Below are positions 1 to 10,685 of a stretch of DNA of 64,000 nucleotides, one piece after another (the stretch's first letter is position 1; each line of letters begins with the position of its first letter). The DNA is taken from positions 11,251 to 75,250 of the forward strand of contig JBBBWG010033196.1 in the NCBI GenBank assembly GCA_037176905.1. The letters run 5' to 3'. The position numbers and the translations under genes were made by a program. Source of the stretch: Azolla pinnata. Lineage: Eukaryota; Streptophyta; Polypodiopsida; Salviniales; Salviniaceae. A model generated the notes under the pieces. That model saw only the letters and a list, made by a program, of their open reading frames with translations. It was not told where the DNA came from and made no database searches.

Positions 1-237
1 AACATGCATACATCCCTACAAGGCTACGTATACAGAGACACATATACATGCAAGGACGTATGCATGCCCAATCATGCCTATACCACATACATGTGAGATA
101 TACAAATACATGTACAGATATACCAACATGCATACATCCCTACAAGGCTACGTATACAGAGACACATATACATGCAAGGACGTATGCATGCCCAATCATG
201 CATATACCACATACATGTGAGATATACAAACACATGG
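1..237. repeat. 124-bp tandem repeat, about two copies
   Basis: The sequence starting at base 1 (aacatgcatacatccctac) starts again at base 125 and stays nearly identical to about base 237, so the period is 124 bp. The few differences are single bases. It lies in what should be the first intron of the minus-strand gene at 320-585 and is cut by the left edge of the window, so more copies may lie outside. Confidence 0.9.
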
Positions 238-319
238 ACTTCCACGCAATATGTGATTGATTAGCTCAAATCCATGAATTTGGAACTCCCAAAGCAAAAT
301 GCGGATCGAATCAGCTAAC

Positions 320-585
320 CTGTAGTCAACAGTGCGAAAGCTCGAGGTTCCCAAGCATTCCCCTTCGCCTTGTCGTTGATCCTCGAGATCCAAGACACTC
401 CCATACTCGCTCTTGACAGACCAAGAGTCGGCCGCCACAGACCTGTCATCGTCGGAGTAGTGTGAAACTGAATCAGCCTCTGGCCCCCGCCCCATCTCCG
501 TGCTCTGAAACCGACCACTCAGTGAAAACGGCTGATGGTGATGAACATCTTCCCGAGCTGAACCCCTGTGATGAAGACCCACCAT
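320..585 (-). CDS. N-terminal exon of a probable AR401/METTL10-type protein methyltransferase (partial)
   Basis: This looks like a first coding exon; the rest of the gene lies beyond the left edge. The best start is the ATG at 585-583. The frame stays open upstream to about 705 but has no other ATG. The exon ends at a good donor (ACAG/GTTAGC) after base 320, leaving two bases (AG) of a split codon. The product starts MVGLHHRG and is acidic and Ser/Asp-rich. Its core, DDDRSVAADSWSVKSEYGS followed by LDLEDQR and FRTVDY, resembles from memory the leader of plant AR401, a homologue of the eEF1A lysine methyltransferase METTL10/SEE1; there the split codon would give DYS. The SAM-binding domain is not in the window, so the catalytic assignment is inference. 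Without a database match the safe call is a conserved plant protein, partial. Confidence 0.5.
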
Positions 586-1033
586 TGTGTGATATGAATC
601 TAGGGAAGAGACTTCTTTCTGCTCGTTGTTTCTGAAGCCCTGATGATTGCCCACTGACAGACGCACTCGAAATCTTTTCTTTTTTGCGGCCTGCGAAGGG
701 GAAATTTAAGGGTTTCCAGAATGTTTAGGGATTCTTCCGGACATACAGGCTTTCCAGAGAAAGTGGGGAGAGATTGTTTCGAGATTAGGGTTTCCTGTGA
801 GATTCCGGAAAGGGTTAGGGGGAGACCCGCCGAGAAAGATTAGGGTTTCCTGCAAACACGAAGGGGTTTCCTGCAAACACGAAGGGTTCCTTGCGGAGTC
901 TAGCTAGGGTTTGCTGCAAAAGACCTATGAAGACTGACTTCCCACGAATTGGGGCTTTTGTCAGAGCTGCGTCAGAGGCATGGCGTTGCTCAGACAAAGA
1001 GACGGATCGACACAGACAGAGGAACAGGAACAG
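586..1033. other. Upstream spacer with telomere-like motifs and a short duplication
   Basis: This is the 5' flank of the minus-strand gene. It holds scattered ttagggttt motifs (around 785, 815 and 838) and a short duplicated stretch, tttcctgcaaacacgaagg, near 847-890. Motifs of the form AAACCCTA (telo-boxes) are common near plant gene starts. No further gene is visible. Confidence 0.6.
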
Positions 1034-2010
1034 TGATGATGGTGATGGTGATGGTCGTGATGGTCGTGATGCTGATGATGGCGATTGTGGTGATGGTGGT
1101 GATGGTGGAGATGGTGGTGATGATGATGCTGCTGGTGATGGTGATGGTGATGATGGTGATGGAGGTGTGGACGATGGTGATGATGGTGATGCTCGTCATG
1201 CTGGTGATGGTGATGATGATGATGGAGGTGTGGACGATGGTGATGATGGTGGTGGTGATGGTGATGCTGGTGATGGTGGTGGTGATGGTGATGGTGGTGA
1301 TGGTGGTGATGTTAGTGATGGTGGTGATGCTACTGATGCTGGTGATGGTGATGATGGTGATGGCGGTGATGATGACGACAGTGATGATGGTGGTAGTGAT
1401 GCTGGTGATGGTGATGATGGTGATGGTGATGATGGTGATGGTGGTGATGATGACGACGGTGATGATGGTGGTAGTGATGCTGGTGATGGTGATGATGGTG
1501 ATGGTGTGATGATGATGGTGTTGGTGATGGTGGTGATGGTGGTAATAGTGGTGATGCTGATGCTGATGATGGCGGTGGTGATGATGATGGTGGTGATGGT
1601 CGTGGTGATGATGATGGTGATGGTGGTGGTGGTGATGCTGAGGTGGTGATGATGGTGGTGGTTATGGTGATGGTGGTGATGGTGGTGATGGTGTGATGAT
1701 GTGATGATGGTGGCGGTGATGGTGATGGTGGTGATGGTGGTGATGTTGATGGTCATGGGATGATGCTAGTGATGGTGGTGATGATGATGATGTTGATGAT
1801 GATGATGGTTATGGGGATGATGGTGGTGATGGTGGTGATGATGATGATGCTGATGTTGATGATGGTCATGGGGATGATGGTGGTGGTCGTGGTGATCGTG
1901 GTGATGATGATGATGTTGATGCTGATGATGGTCATGGGGATGATGGTCGTGATGGTGGTGATGGTGGTGATGAGGAGGAGGAGGATGATGATGATGATGG
2001 TGAGGTTGTA
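1034..2010. repeat. Imperfect (GAT/GGT)n trinucleotide array, about 1 kb
   Basis: Almost uninterrupted permutations of gatggtgat with sporadic gct, gac and gtg triplets. The plus strand is nearly free of C. All three forward frames and the reverse frames stay open for long runs (Asp/Gly, Met/Val, and Thr/Ile/His/Ser on the reverse), which is a composition effect and not evidence of coding. Confidence 0.95.
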
Positions 2011-2040
2011 GCGAAGGAGGAGCAGAGAGCTACGAGAAAA

Positions 2041-2282
2041 GGGTTAGGGTTAGGGTTTGCTGAGAGATGAAGCTGCTCATGATGATGATGATGATGGTGG
2101 TGATGATGGTGATGGTGGTGAAGGTGAGATTTGCTGCCCACACAACCATACATGCATGTAGACATGCATACATGCATACATGCATGCACACGCAGACACA
2201 CATGTGCACGCACGCGCATGCATGCATACACATACACCGGCACGCGCATGCACATGCACATACACACACAAGCATACATACA
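2041..2282. repeat. Short telomeric run followed by GAT and CATG/CATA repeats
   Basis: A short telomere-like run (gggttagggttagggttt, 2040-2057) is followed by gatgatgatggtg units and, from about 2138, by alternating purine-pyrimidine repeats of catg, cata and cacg. Alternating tracts of this kind can adopt Z-DNA in principle. No gene is supported. Confidence 0.85.
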
Positions 2283-2349
2283 CCATCATGGAATCGGTCG
2301 GCCCGATGGTTGGATCAGGAAGTCGCTCGCTTGGCTCGATCGATCCCTG

Positions 2350-2645
2350 CCACCGATCGATCGAGCCCAAGCAGTTGTCCTTTCCATCACTCGATGGCTT
2401 GATCGATCTAATATACAATCGATCTGGATCGATCCCGTCGCTCATCTGATCAACTATCGGCCACTTTGATCTTCTGGAGCGGAACAGATCGGTCGATCGG
2501 TCGATCGAGCCAAGCAAAGCGGAGCTTTCCATCACTCGATGGCTTGATCGATCAGATATACGATCGATCTGGATCGATTCCCGTCGCTCATCCGATCAGC
2601 TATCGGCCACTTTGATCTTCTCGGGCGGAACAGATCGGTCGTTTG
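2350..2645. repeat. 145-bp GATC-rich tandem repeat, two copies
   Basis: A block starting catcactcgatggcttgatc at 2385 recurs at 2530, a period of 145 bp. The copies share the order cactcgatgg, gatctggatcgat, cgtcgctcat, tatcggccactttgatcttc and cggaacagatcggtcg. They are roughly 90 percent alike, and both are dense in GATC palindromes. Confidence 0.85.
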
Positions 2646-3839
2646 AGGTGATTTATCCAATCGATTAGTATATCGAACAGACTGAGCCGGTTCTGTCGAA
2701 TATGAAGTCGTACTCTTCTACCAGAGATTTTGTCGAAGGGTTTAGGAGGAGGAGGAGAAGAAGAAGAAGCAGGCATTTTCGCCTAGAGCTATCCGAGTGG
2801 TCCAAGACAGATGCCGAATCTATTTCAGCTTGTGCCGTAATCTTTTTCGCAATGTGGTCTTCCCTCCAGCTTCCACATCAGGGAGTATTTTCGGGCACTT
2901 GGGCCTCGGTAAGAAGATGGTTGTTCTGGTCAATGAGCAACCTATCCAATGTATTCCTCGCCAGAGTTCGCTCCTTTCGATCGGATTCGCAAGCTGCTTC
3001 CAGTCCCAAATTGTGCCTAGATGGAGCAGCTGGCATCTTCGCTGAAGACCAACGTCACTACTTGGAATTGGCGAGTTTTGCTCGAGGCCTGGTGGATACT
3101 ACCCGAAACTTCTGCCGATTCTAGAGCCACGAAACTCCCCGATTTGATGGGACTTCAAGGGCAAGCGCTCCATCGTTGAGCTTGCTCCGATGGCTTGCTT
3201 TGCTGCCTACTTCTTCTTTTTCTTTCGTAAATGTATATTTCTCTTAAAACAACATGACAATACAAAAAACAACTCTTGCTATTGAAATTACTTTAAAAGT
3301 TGCGATGTGACACAATATTAACTTTTTAAGGTGTTACAATACAAAATGATATTTATAAATCTAACTCATCAAAGGGCAAAGTTCTTATACGATACAATTA
3401 TACAAATTGTTAATCAATCTTCTTCTTCTTCTTGCCCCGTCGTTGGCCTTGACCTGATGCTACTGATCAAGAAGTTGTTGGGTTTCCTTTGCCACCTAAG
3501 ACCACAATCAAACAAAGTAGCTGAAATTTTACTGCACCCAAATGGATTTTTCCACCCCCTTAGAGGAATAGAATACAAGGAGGAGAGGAAGAATTTGTAT
3601 TGAGGCAAACCAATTATAACCGAGAAATTTTAATGTAAAATAGGGAACAACTACCCGAAAAGCTCTAAATAAGTTTATTAATTACATTTTTAAAACTAGA
3701 AATTACAAATTAACTGCTAGTTTGATATCAAGTAAATTAATTCTCAAACGCTTCTAGTAAATTAAAATAATAATCAATAAATTCATTTAATTGAACTAAA
3801 TAGAGAAATGAGCAATGGAATATATAATAAACACAATAA
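2646..3839. other. Spacer with no supported gene
   Basis: Open frames occur on both strands at 2702-3124 and 3331-3608. None shows a family motif, a convincing splice pattern or a consistent reading frame. The base composition shifts from balanced (2.7-3.2 kb) to strongly AT-rich (from 3.23 kb). The first part could be a decayed gene or element fragment, which I cannot identify. Confidence 0.5.
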
Positions 3840-4712
3840 ATACACGGAAGAATTGAAAAAAACGCTTAAAAAATTATAAATTACAATTTACCGCCTACTA
3901 GAATCAAAGATTACAAATTAACGCCTACTCTCATCTTCCACTACAAAATTGACCTAGTTAATTATGTTAGGAGAATGTTAATTGATTCGACTCCTAATTG
4001 TTTCTCATCAATTGATCTGAATCAATTCCCTTACTACATTCGATTAACAAAGGTTAGTAGTTTTAGAATACAATAAATTTATTAACACATTGATTTGGTA
4101 GCAACCAACCAATCAAGCGATGATCGGTTAAATTAATGCGACAGTCGATCGAGCTCAAAATTAATCGAGTGTTAATTTCCAAAACTAGGCATTTAATCTT
4201 CAAGCTTCCAGTTTTTAGCAGGCATTAAAATGTAATTTATAATTATGGGAGGCTTCTTTTTATCTGATAATATTTCCTAAATACAAATGAATGCAAAGGC
4301 CAGAGAAACATTCGATTAACAAAACTCAGCAATTTCAGAGCACAACGAATTTATAATTAACACATCGATTCGGCAGCAGCCAGCCGGATCGATCGATCAA
4401 CAGAGCGTGAATCGTCGGCTGAAATCAATGCGGCGGTCGATCGAGCTCGCCACGATTAATCGAGCCGGTTAAATTCCAGAACTGGGTGCTAATCAAATCT
4501 GGAAAGGTTCCAGTCCTTAGCAGTTTCAGAACACGATGAATTTATAATTAACACATCGATTCGGCAACAGCCACTTGAGTCGATCGATCAACGGAGCGTT
4601 AATCATCGGTTAAAATCAATGCGACAATCGATCGAGCTCATCACAATCAAGCGAGTCAGTCAATTTCCAGAACTGAATCTGTAAAGATTCCAGTTTTTAG
4701 CCGGCGTTCAAA
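3840..4712 (+). repeat. AT-rich dispersed repeat with three internal copies of a 170-210-bp unit
   Basis: A unit running from aacacatcgattcggcagc through tcgatcgagctc to ttccagtttttagc occurs three times, starting near 4084, 4358 and 4548, with rising divergence in the first. It is preceded by attacaaattaacgcctact and by cattcgattaacaaaggtta (4039). Related sequence lies at 39195-39600 in the same orientation, and at 60400-60880 and 61525-61880 in the opposite orientation. I see no coding capacity. It may be a non-autonomous element or satellite-derived repeat; the family is not recognised. Confidence 0.7.
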
Positions 4713-4766
4713 ATGTGATCTATAATTTTGGGGTCATTTTTCTTCTTGAAACATTTGTTGTGCAGA

Positions 4767-4803
4767 AAGAAGAAGAAGAAGAAGAAGAAGAAGAAGAAGA
4801 AGA
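4767..4803 (+). repeat. (GAA)n tract in the OTU gene leader
   Basis: About twelve gaa triplets end some 85 bases before the ATG of the OTU-domain gene. Similar GAA/CTT tracts precede most genes in this window. Confidence 0.9.
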
Positions 4804-4888
4804 TCTGTTCCTTGGCGAGGAAGCCATCGCCAGAAGCGAGAGCTTCTCTTCCTCTCCGTCGTCCTTCTTTCTCCGGAGCTTTCTAGCC

Positions 4889-7800
4889 ATGGCGATGGCC
4901 GCCGTCACCGACAGCAGACAAGGCTCCATCTGCGGCCTCCTCCTCTTCCTCTCCTTCGTCTACGCCCTAAGAATGGGCAACTATTTCTTCGCCAACAACC
5001 GCTCGCGCCTTGCCGCTCTCCAGGAGCGGCCGCATCCAAACCTTAGGGCATCACACGACGAAGACTCCGCTTCCAGACGCGAGAATGCTGCCGATGCTCA
5101 ACCTTTCACGTTCTCCAAGCTCCTGCCGAGTCTGAATTCTGTACCGGTGAGTGACGTGCTATGAAACCCCCGTCGAAGTGAAGAACAAAAAGTTCCGGTT
5201 TTTTTCCTTCCATTTCCATCCTTTTCTATCGGGATCATGCTCGTGGATTGCTCTTATTCTGCCGGGCGAAAACTCCCGCACTCAAACTTTCTCAACTATC
5301 TAATGCTTTTTGTTTAACTGTCTGTATGATCTGCTTCCTGTTTATCTTGGGAACATATCGGATCATGCGCGTGCATTGCTCTTATTCTGCGGGGGGGGAA
5401 ACTCCCCCACTCAACTTTCTCAAGTATCTAATGCTTTTAGTTTAACTGTCTGAAGATCGGCTTCCTGTTTATCCTGGGAACATCAACTTTTTCAACACTC
5501 GAAATTTTGTTGATAAGTCCATTCGTTTATTTGTTTGCTTTTCTTTTCCTTTGCAGCTTGTTCCTCACGTGAATAGATCAATTCCAACATTTTCTGATGC
5601 TGATTCGGATCGTCAAAGGTTGCTTGGGAGGTATGTATATACATACAGGTCATTGTGTTTTAATTTTTATCTGAGAGATGGGAAATGGCATCAGTTTCTT
5701 TGCTTCCCTTCTGAACCCTTACCCTCAGAACTTTCAAGGTCTCCGTCATATCCTTCATACTGTGTCTTTGATATATTCAAAATTATGCATGTAGGTTGCA
5801 TGACTATGGCTTACAAGAAAAAGAAATGTCTGGAGATGGGAATTGTCAGGCAAGCTTCTTTATAACTGAAGTTTGTAACTTTTAAGATTATGAAAGCATT
5901 TTGGCAATATCTGTTAATTTTTTTCCCCTTTTGCCATGTTTATAGTTTCGTGCCATCTCGGATCAGTTGTATGGGACACCAGAAAAGCATAAGTATGTTA
6001 GGAAGCAAGTTGTTTACCAGGTACGTAACGATTTTGAAACATGCTGTAAAATGTGGATGCATTAAGAAAATATCAACTTCAAACCATCGTTAGGGAGCAT
6101 GCTGATCATGTCACTATGTATGTCATTATATTTCATGATAGTAGCCTCACAACGCCCTTAGCTTATATCATATGAGAGAGTTGGCTTCATCAAGGAACAG
6201 GTAGCTTATAGTCAAAATTTCTGTAGGCTTTTACGCTAACAGTTTCCCCTACCTTATCTTATTCTGTGGTGTGATTATCAAGTTAGCTAAGTTTGTCTTA
6301 GATTTTCAAGTGTGTAATCCATGTCTCCATAAACAAGGTCCATCCAGTCTGTAAAGTATGATGATTTGGCATGGATGAAACTTCACTGCAGGTTGAGAAT
6401 ACACTTTGGCAAATGTTTGGAAATGTTACATTTATCACCATGGGATGATAAACTATTTTGGACCGGATAGTGTTTCAGAGAAGAGATGCTCATGTGTCGA
6501 CAGTGATAACGAGGTTCACATAAATACCTGGTGACAGACAGTTTTGTAATAGATATTATTGCATTTTCTGACGTAGCTAGTAGAATAAACCAGTTCTCTG
6601 TAGAGGGAGGTTTAGGGTGTGGTAGCCTTAGAACTCTGCTTCGGACATGATTGGACGAGAGATGCTCAAGGTATATACAGCATGAGATGGTATTGGACCT
6701 TATGCATCACGGAGGTAATGTGATTCCGATCCTAATAAAACAGACAAGAAGAAATAAAACAAAAAAGAGAAGTTGAGATATGAAGCATCCACATGTGGCT
6801 TTTCATTCAAAATAGTTAGTGGCATGTTGCGAAGCTTTACATGGCAAGAAGAGGAAAAAGGGTCAAAAAATAAGAGAGAGAGGGAAAGAGAGAGAGATAC
6901 TGCAGCGTATAACAGAAAAACGTAAGAGAAAATGCATTGTATCGTTAAGTAGATTACAACGTTTTGCCCTTTCCGGGTCATCGATGGCAACATCCTAACA
7001 TCCTAAGTAAAAACAAGTGCATACACAGGTTTTTTTGTGGGTCATGTAAAAGGAGTGGAAGATATCATATTGTGATCTAAAATGAAGGTGCAAATAAATG
7101 GTCTAGACCTTGTCATTGGTGAGACATTAAGAGGTATCTCAATGTGAAACATAGAGATTTTTGTGGGGTTACATCTAAGAGGCATCTGAATGAGAAGTAG
7201 GTAGATTGATAGATGAATGGATTATATTATCGCCTTTGGAGGTCAAATATGACCAATGACACCCAAAATAAAATTTTTACATGCTAAATGTGGACGTGAG
7301 CAGTGACTCTTGATAAATGAATGTTGTAATTAATAGTGCATGGTTTGGTTGTTAAAGACATTGGTCTAAAGTTTGGGTTTATTTATAAATATGTGGAAAG
7401 CATAAATGTATATGATCAAAGGAGAGCACTATGTCAAACGTGTGATATCCAGATTCCCAGACTTTCTTAGAGTAGATCATGCATAATTGAGTAGTCTCAT
7501 CGCTTGTGCCCCAATGCCTTGTCTCACATCCTAGTGAATTTGAACGAAGTCATTTAGAAACGATTGTCTACCAATGCGTTCCATTCCCCTGCTTGGAGAA
7601 GAATCTAGTTTTGTAGTTCAGTGCAACATTATTGTACGACATTCATGGATACCCCCTGTTATAGACCATCGAATGCCATTTTGTACCTCATTTATCATTC
7701 CTGTTTTCTAACTATAATGGATAAAAACCATTTTCTACCTATAATGGATAAAAACCATTACAAGGTAGAGAAACCATCACAACAGATATATTAGCTCTAC

Positions 7801-9927
7801 AAAATGTTTTTCTCTACTTCTTTTAAATTCTACCTTGTAATGAATAAAAACCATTACAAGGTTGAGAAACTATCACAAGGGAAATATTAGCTCGACAAAA
7901 TGTCTTTCTCTACTTCTTTTAAATTCTCATGCATATTCTCTTTCTCACATTATTACAAAGAGTAAAAGAGAATCTTTCTCAATTCCTCAATTTTGTACAC
8001 TTAAAACATTACAAGTACTGATCTTTTTTGTATATTTCAGTTGAAAGCTAGTGAGGACTTATATCAAGAATATGTGCCAATGAACTATGATGAATATGTG
8101 CGACAGATGGGCAGGTATCTGTTACTAATGTCCCCCAAGTATGCATGCATCTGAAGTAAAGAAATCAAACGTTATAATATGAATCACTGTGTGGGGATTG
8201 AAAAATTAAGCTCCAATACCCTCCTAGATACAATATTAATTCTACCTAGATGCAATGACCTGTGTCTGCGTTTGAAAAGCTCATGCTACCATGTGCAACT
8301 TCCTCTAGTTGTATCCAATTTTTGAACAGAAAAGTTCTCAAATGACCTTACCATAAGTAAATTAAGATTGATTCATTTTTATAGCGCTTCGATGAAGAAA
8401 CAAAGAGTTAGATGGGTAATTCTGTGCTTTAAATCAAGGATGGATGGAATTAATATGTAAGCAGTAAATATCTGACAATACGCGAAGGTGTAAGAAACCT
8501 TAACTCTGCCTAATATCAGGTGTATCTGCATCTAGATGTTACTGCATGTGATATAAGGATGAAAACTTTGGGCTAAGTTTAGTTTTATGTTTATATTAAG
8601 ATAGTATGTAAATATTGGCTATTTTATTAGTCAATACGTTGGGCCAAATATAAAAAAGGAGATCAAGATGATGGTTAATGAAGAAATACAAGCTCCTTCT
8701 TAAGTAAGGCTCACTTCCGGGGTTTCCAATCAACAAGTGTAAAACCTGTTTTGATAGTAATGGATAAACAATATCTTTCTTGACTATCTGATGAAGGTAG
8801 TCGATATCAAATTGCTGTAAGTTAAGGTCATAAATCTACCAAGTACTTCTGATTGAATGCTACTGAATAAAACAAATCATAAATTTGGATATGATAACTC
8901 ACTTTCTGACTTGGTGAAGCACCTTTTTCTGGTCATCTTCAACTGTGTCAAACTTGTGAGAAATCATTCAATTTAATTCTGGGATATCTGGGTTTAAGAA
9001 GAATTTACTTTGGGCAGGGTAGGGGAATGGGGTGATCACGTGACATTGCAGGCTGCTGCTGACTATGTGAGTTGGTTTGTGCTTTAAATAAGATTTTTTT
9101 CATCATCGTCAGGGAGTTTGTAAAAACCTATATTTCTGTGCTTCCATAAGAAGGTTTCCCTTGTTGCCATCGCTAGTTTTGTTTCTTTTTCTCTGGTGTA
9201 GTTGGATTTTATACATCATCATTTGTTGTCTTCATGAAAGTTTGGTTCCGTTGCAGTTTGGAATGAGAATATGGCTGGTCACATCTTTCAAAGACACTAC
9301 ATTTATGGAAATCGCACCCAAGACCCCAAAGGAAAATGAAGGTATTATTTTAATTCCCTTGCTGCAAGTAACTTCACCAAAAAATCACGAGAGAGATTGA
9401 TTGACATGGATGTATGTAATAGCCTGCAAGAGAACTTAGTTCGCGTGAAATAAGGAGGGGTACACCCACAGTATTATTAGCATTTTGCACCTGTGGAATG
9501 GTTGATTGCCACACCCTTTCTCAAAGGGAACAGGTTTATTTCACTAAGCCAATGATCCAGAAATTCGAATCATTTTACATGCTACAGAATGTTGTGCTAT
9601 TTTCCGAAGCTAACTACTTCTGGTTAGGCTGTCTTTAGCACATGTTTTTCACTTATGTAATGCTTGTGACATGGATGCATGAAAGACCGACTATTGAGAG
9701 AGTTTTTGTGTTTGCAGACATTTTCCTAAGCTTCTGGGCGGAGGTCCATTACAATTCACTATATGAAAACCCAGGTATAACATAATGGATGCATATCATG
9801 CATCAGCAGAGATGCAGGCATAGCCTGACTGACACAAAAAGGGTTTTTGAACACATTTCATTGTGTGTATGTTGACACAGGATGTGTTCTGCCATCGAAC
9901 CCGAAGAAGAAACATTGGATGTTGTAG
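4889..9927 (+). CDS. OTU-domain deubiquitinase (plant OTU9-12 type), nine exons
   Basis: A cysteine protease that removes ubiquitin from conjugates. Exons: 4889-5146, 5557-5630, 5795-5849, 5946-6020, 8041-8114, 9018-9066, 9257-9341, 9718-9774, 9881-9927. All phases agree and give 257 residues. The catalytic loop SGDGNCQFRAISDQLYG places Asp125 and Cys128, and the C-terminal SFWAEVHYNSLY supplies His234. The blocks EYVPMNYDEYVRQMG and EWGDHVTLQAAADY match plant OTU9-12 proteins as I know them. Exon 1 adds a variable 86-residue leader with one hydrophobic stretch (residues 15-27), possibly a signal anchor; membrane location is inference. The basic tail NPKKKHWML ends the protein. Intron 3 uses a GC donor (CAG/GCAAGC); all other introns are GT-AG. 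The ATG sits in a good context (agccATGGCG). A tandem duplication lies in the 2-kb fourth intron. Confidence 0.93.
7738..7930. repeat. About 100-bp tandem duplication inside an OTU-gene intron
   Basis: A block beginning ggataaaaaccattacaagg and ending ctctacttcttttaaattct occurs twice in succession (about 7745-7839 and 7843-7926), with about 90 percent identity. It lies upstream of the exon-5 acceptor and has no coding content. Confidence 0.85.
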
Positions 9928-10685
9928 ATGGAGGTGGTGTTTCGTGGAGAAATTGCTGATGAGGAAGTTGAGCAAGGTATACATACACCACCGATAAGAA
10001 CAAAACTTGTATGCTTACTACCAGTAGTTCAGTGTATTATATGGGCCAAAGTATCCACATGATCGTAGTACTGAGTACATAGGCAGTTCCCACAGGTAGT
10101 AAGAGATTCGATCCGAAAGCAAGAGGGTTTCGTGGCCCTTGGGAATCTCTTGATACCGGTTGGTACCAACCACATCCTCAAGATGTGAATGATTGTTTAT
10201 GTAAGATAATTAATGTACATGATTGCTATGCAAGATGTAAATGGTTATAATGTAAGCTATGGACCAGAGTAAAAAATCGAGCTTTTTCTGATCGTGGGAC
10301 TGAGCTGAAATATGTATTGCACTTTTAACAATATACAACCGACTTGCATTTCCATTCACATGTTGATGGAGGATCAAAACAAGACTATGCAGTTTTTATG
10401 ATTATGATCATCTTAAAGAAGCTCGATTACAGTTCCGATTGGTTGATCTAATGCGCATTTAACCATCTGAGCTAAGCGATCGATGAAATGCCGCGAGCAA
10501 TAAGTGCTACGAAGAAAACCAAGCGAAAAAGCTCCTCGAGTCGATGNNNNNNNNNNNNNNNNNNNNNNNNNNNNNNNNNNNNNNNNNNNNNNNNNNNNNN
10601 NNNNNNNNNNNNNNNNNNNNNNNNNNNNNNNNNNNNNNNNNNNNNNCTCTCTCTCTCTCTGACAACAAGAAAGAGGATAAGGGAG
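9928..10685. other. Spacer between OTU and SLC4 genes, containing a 100-N gap
   Basis: This stretch holds the 3' untranslated region of the OTU gene and the promoter and leader of the SLC4-type gene. Bases 10547-10646 are an assembly gap, with a ctctctct run immediately to its right. Near 10437-10481 the minus strand reads cttagctcagatggttaaat, which resembles a tRNA A-box, but no complete tRNA can be folded. Confidence 0.7.

Noticed and set aside
891-1756. Long open frames rich in Asp/Gly, Met/Val or Thr/Ile on both strands
   Set aside because: They are produced by the GAT/GGT simple repeat, which has no stop triplets in most frames. No start context, splice sites or complex sequence support a protein.
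2702-3124. 140-codon open frame with an Arg-rich run as a gene
   Set aside because: The other forward frames and the reverse strand are equally open, the Arg run comes from a purine triplet tract, and no family motif is recognisable.
10437-10481. tRNA gene on the minus strand
   Set aside because: An A-box-like cttagctcagatgg is present, but I cannot form an acceptor stem, anticodon arm or proper B-box around it. At most it is a tRNA-derived fragment.
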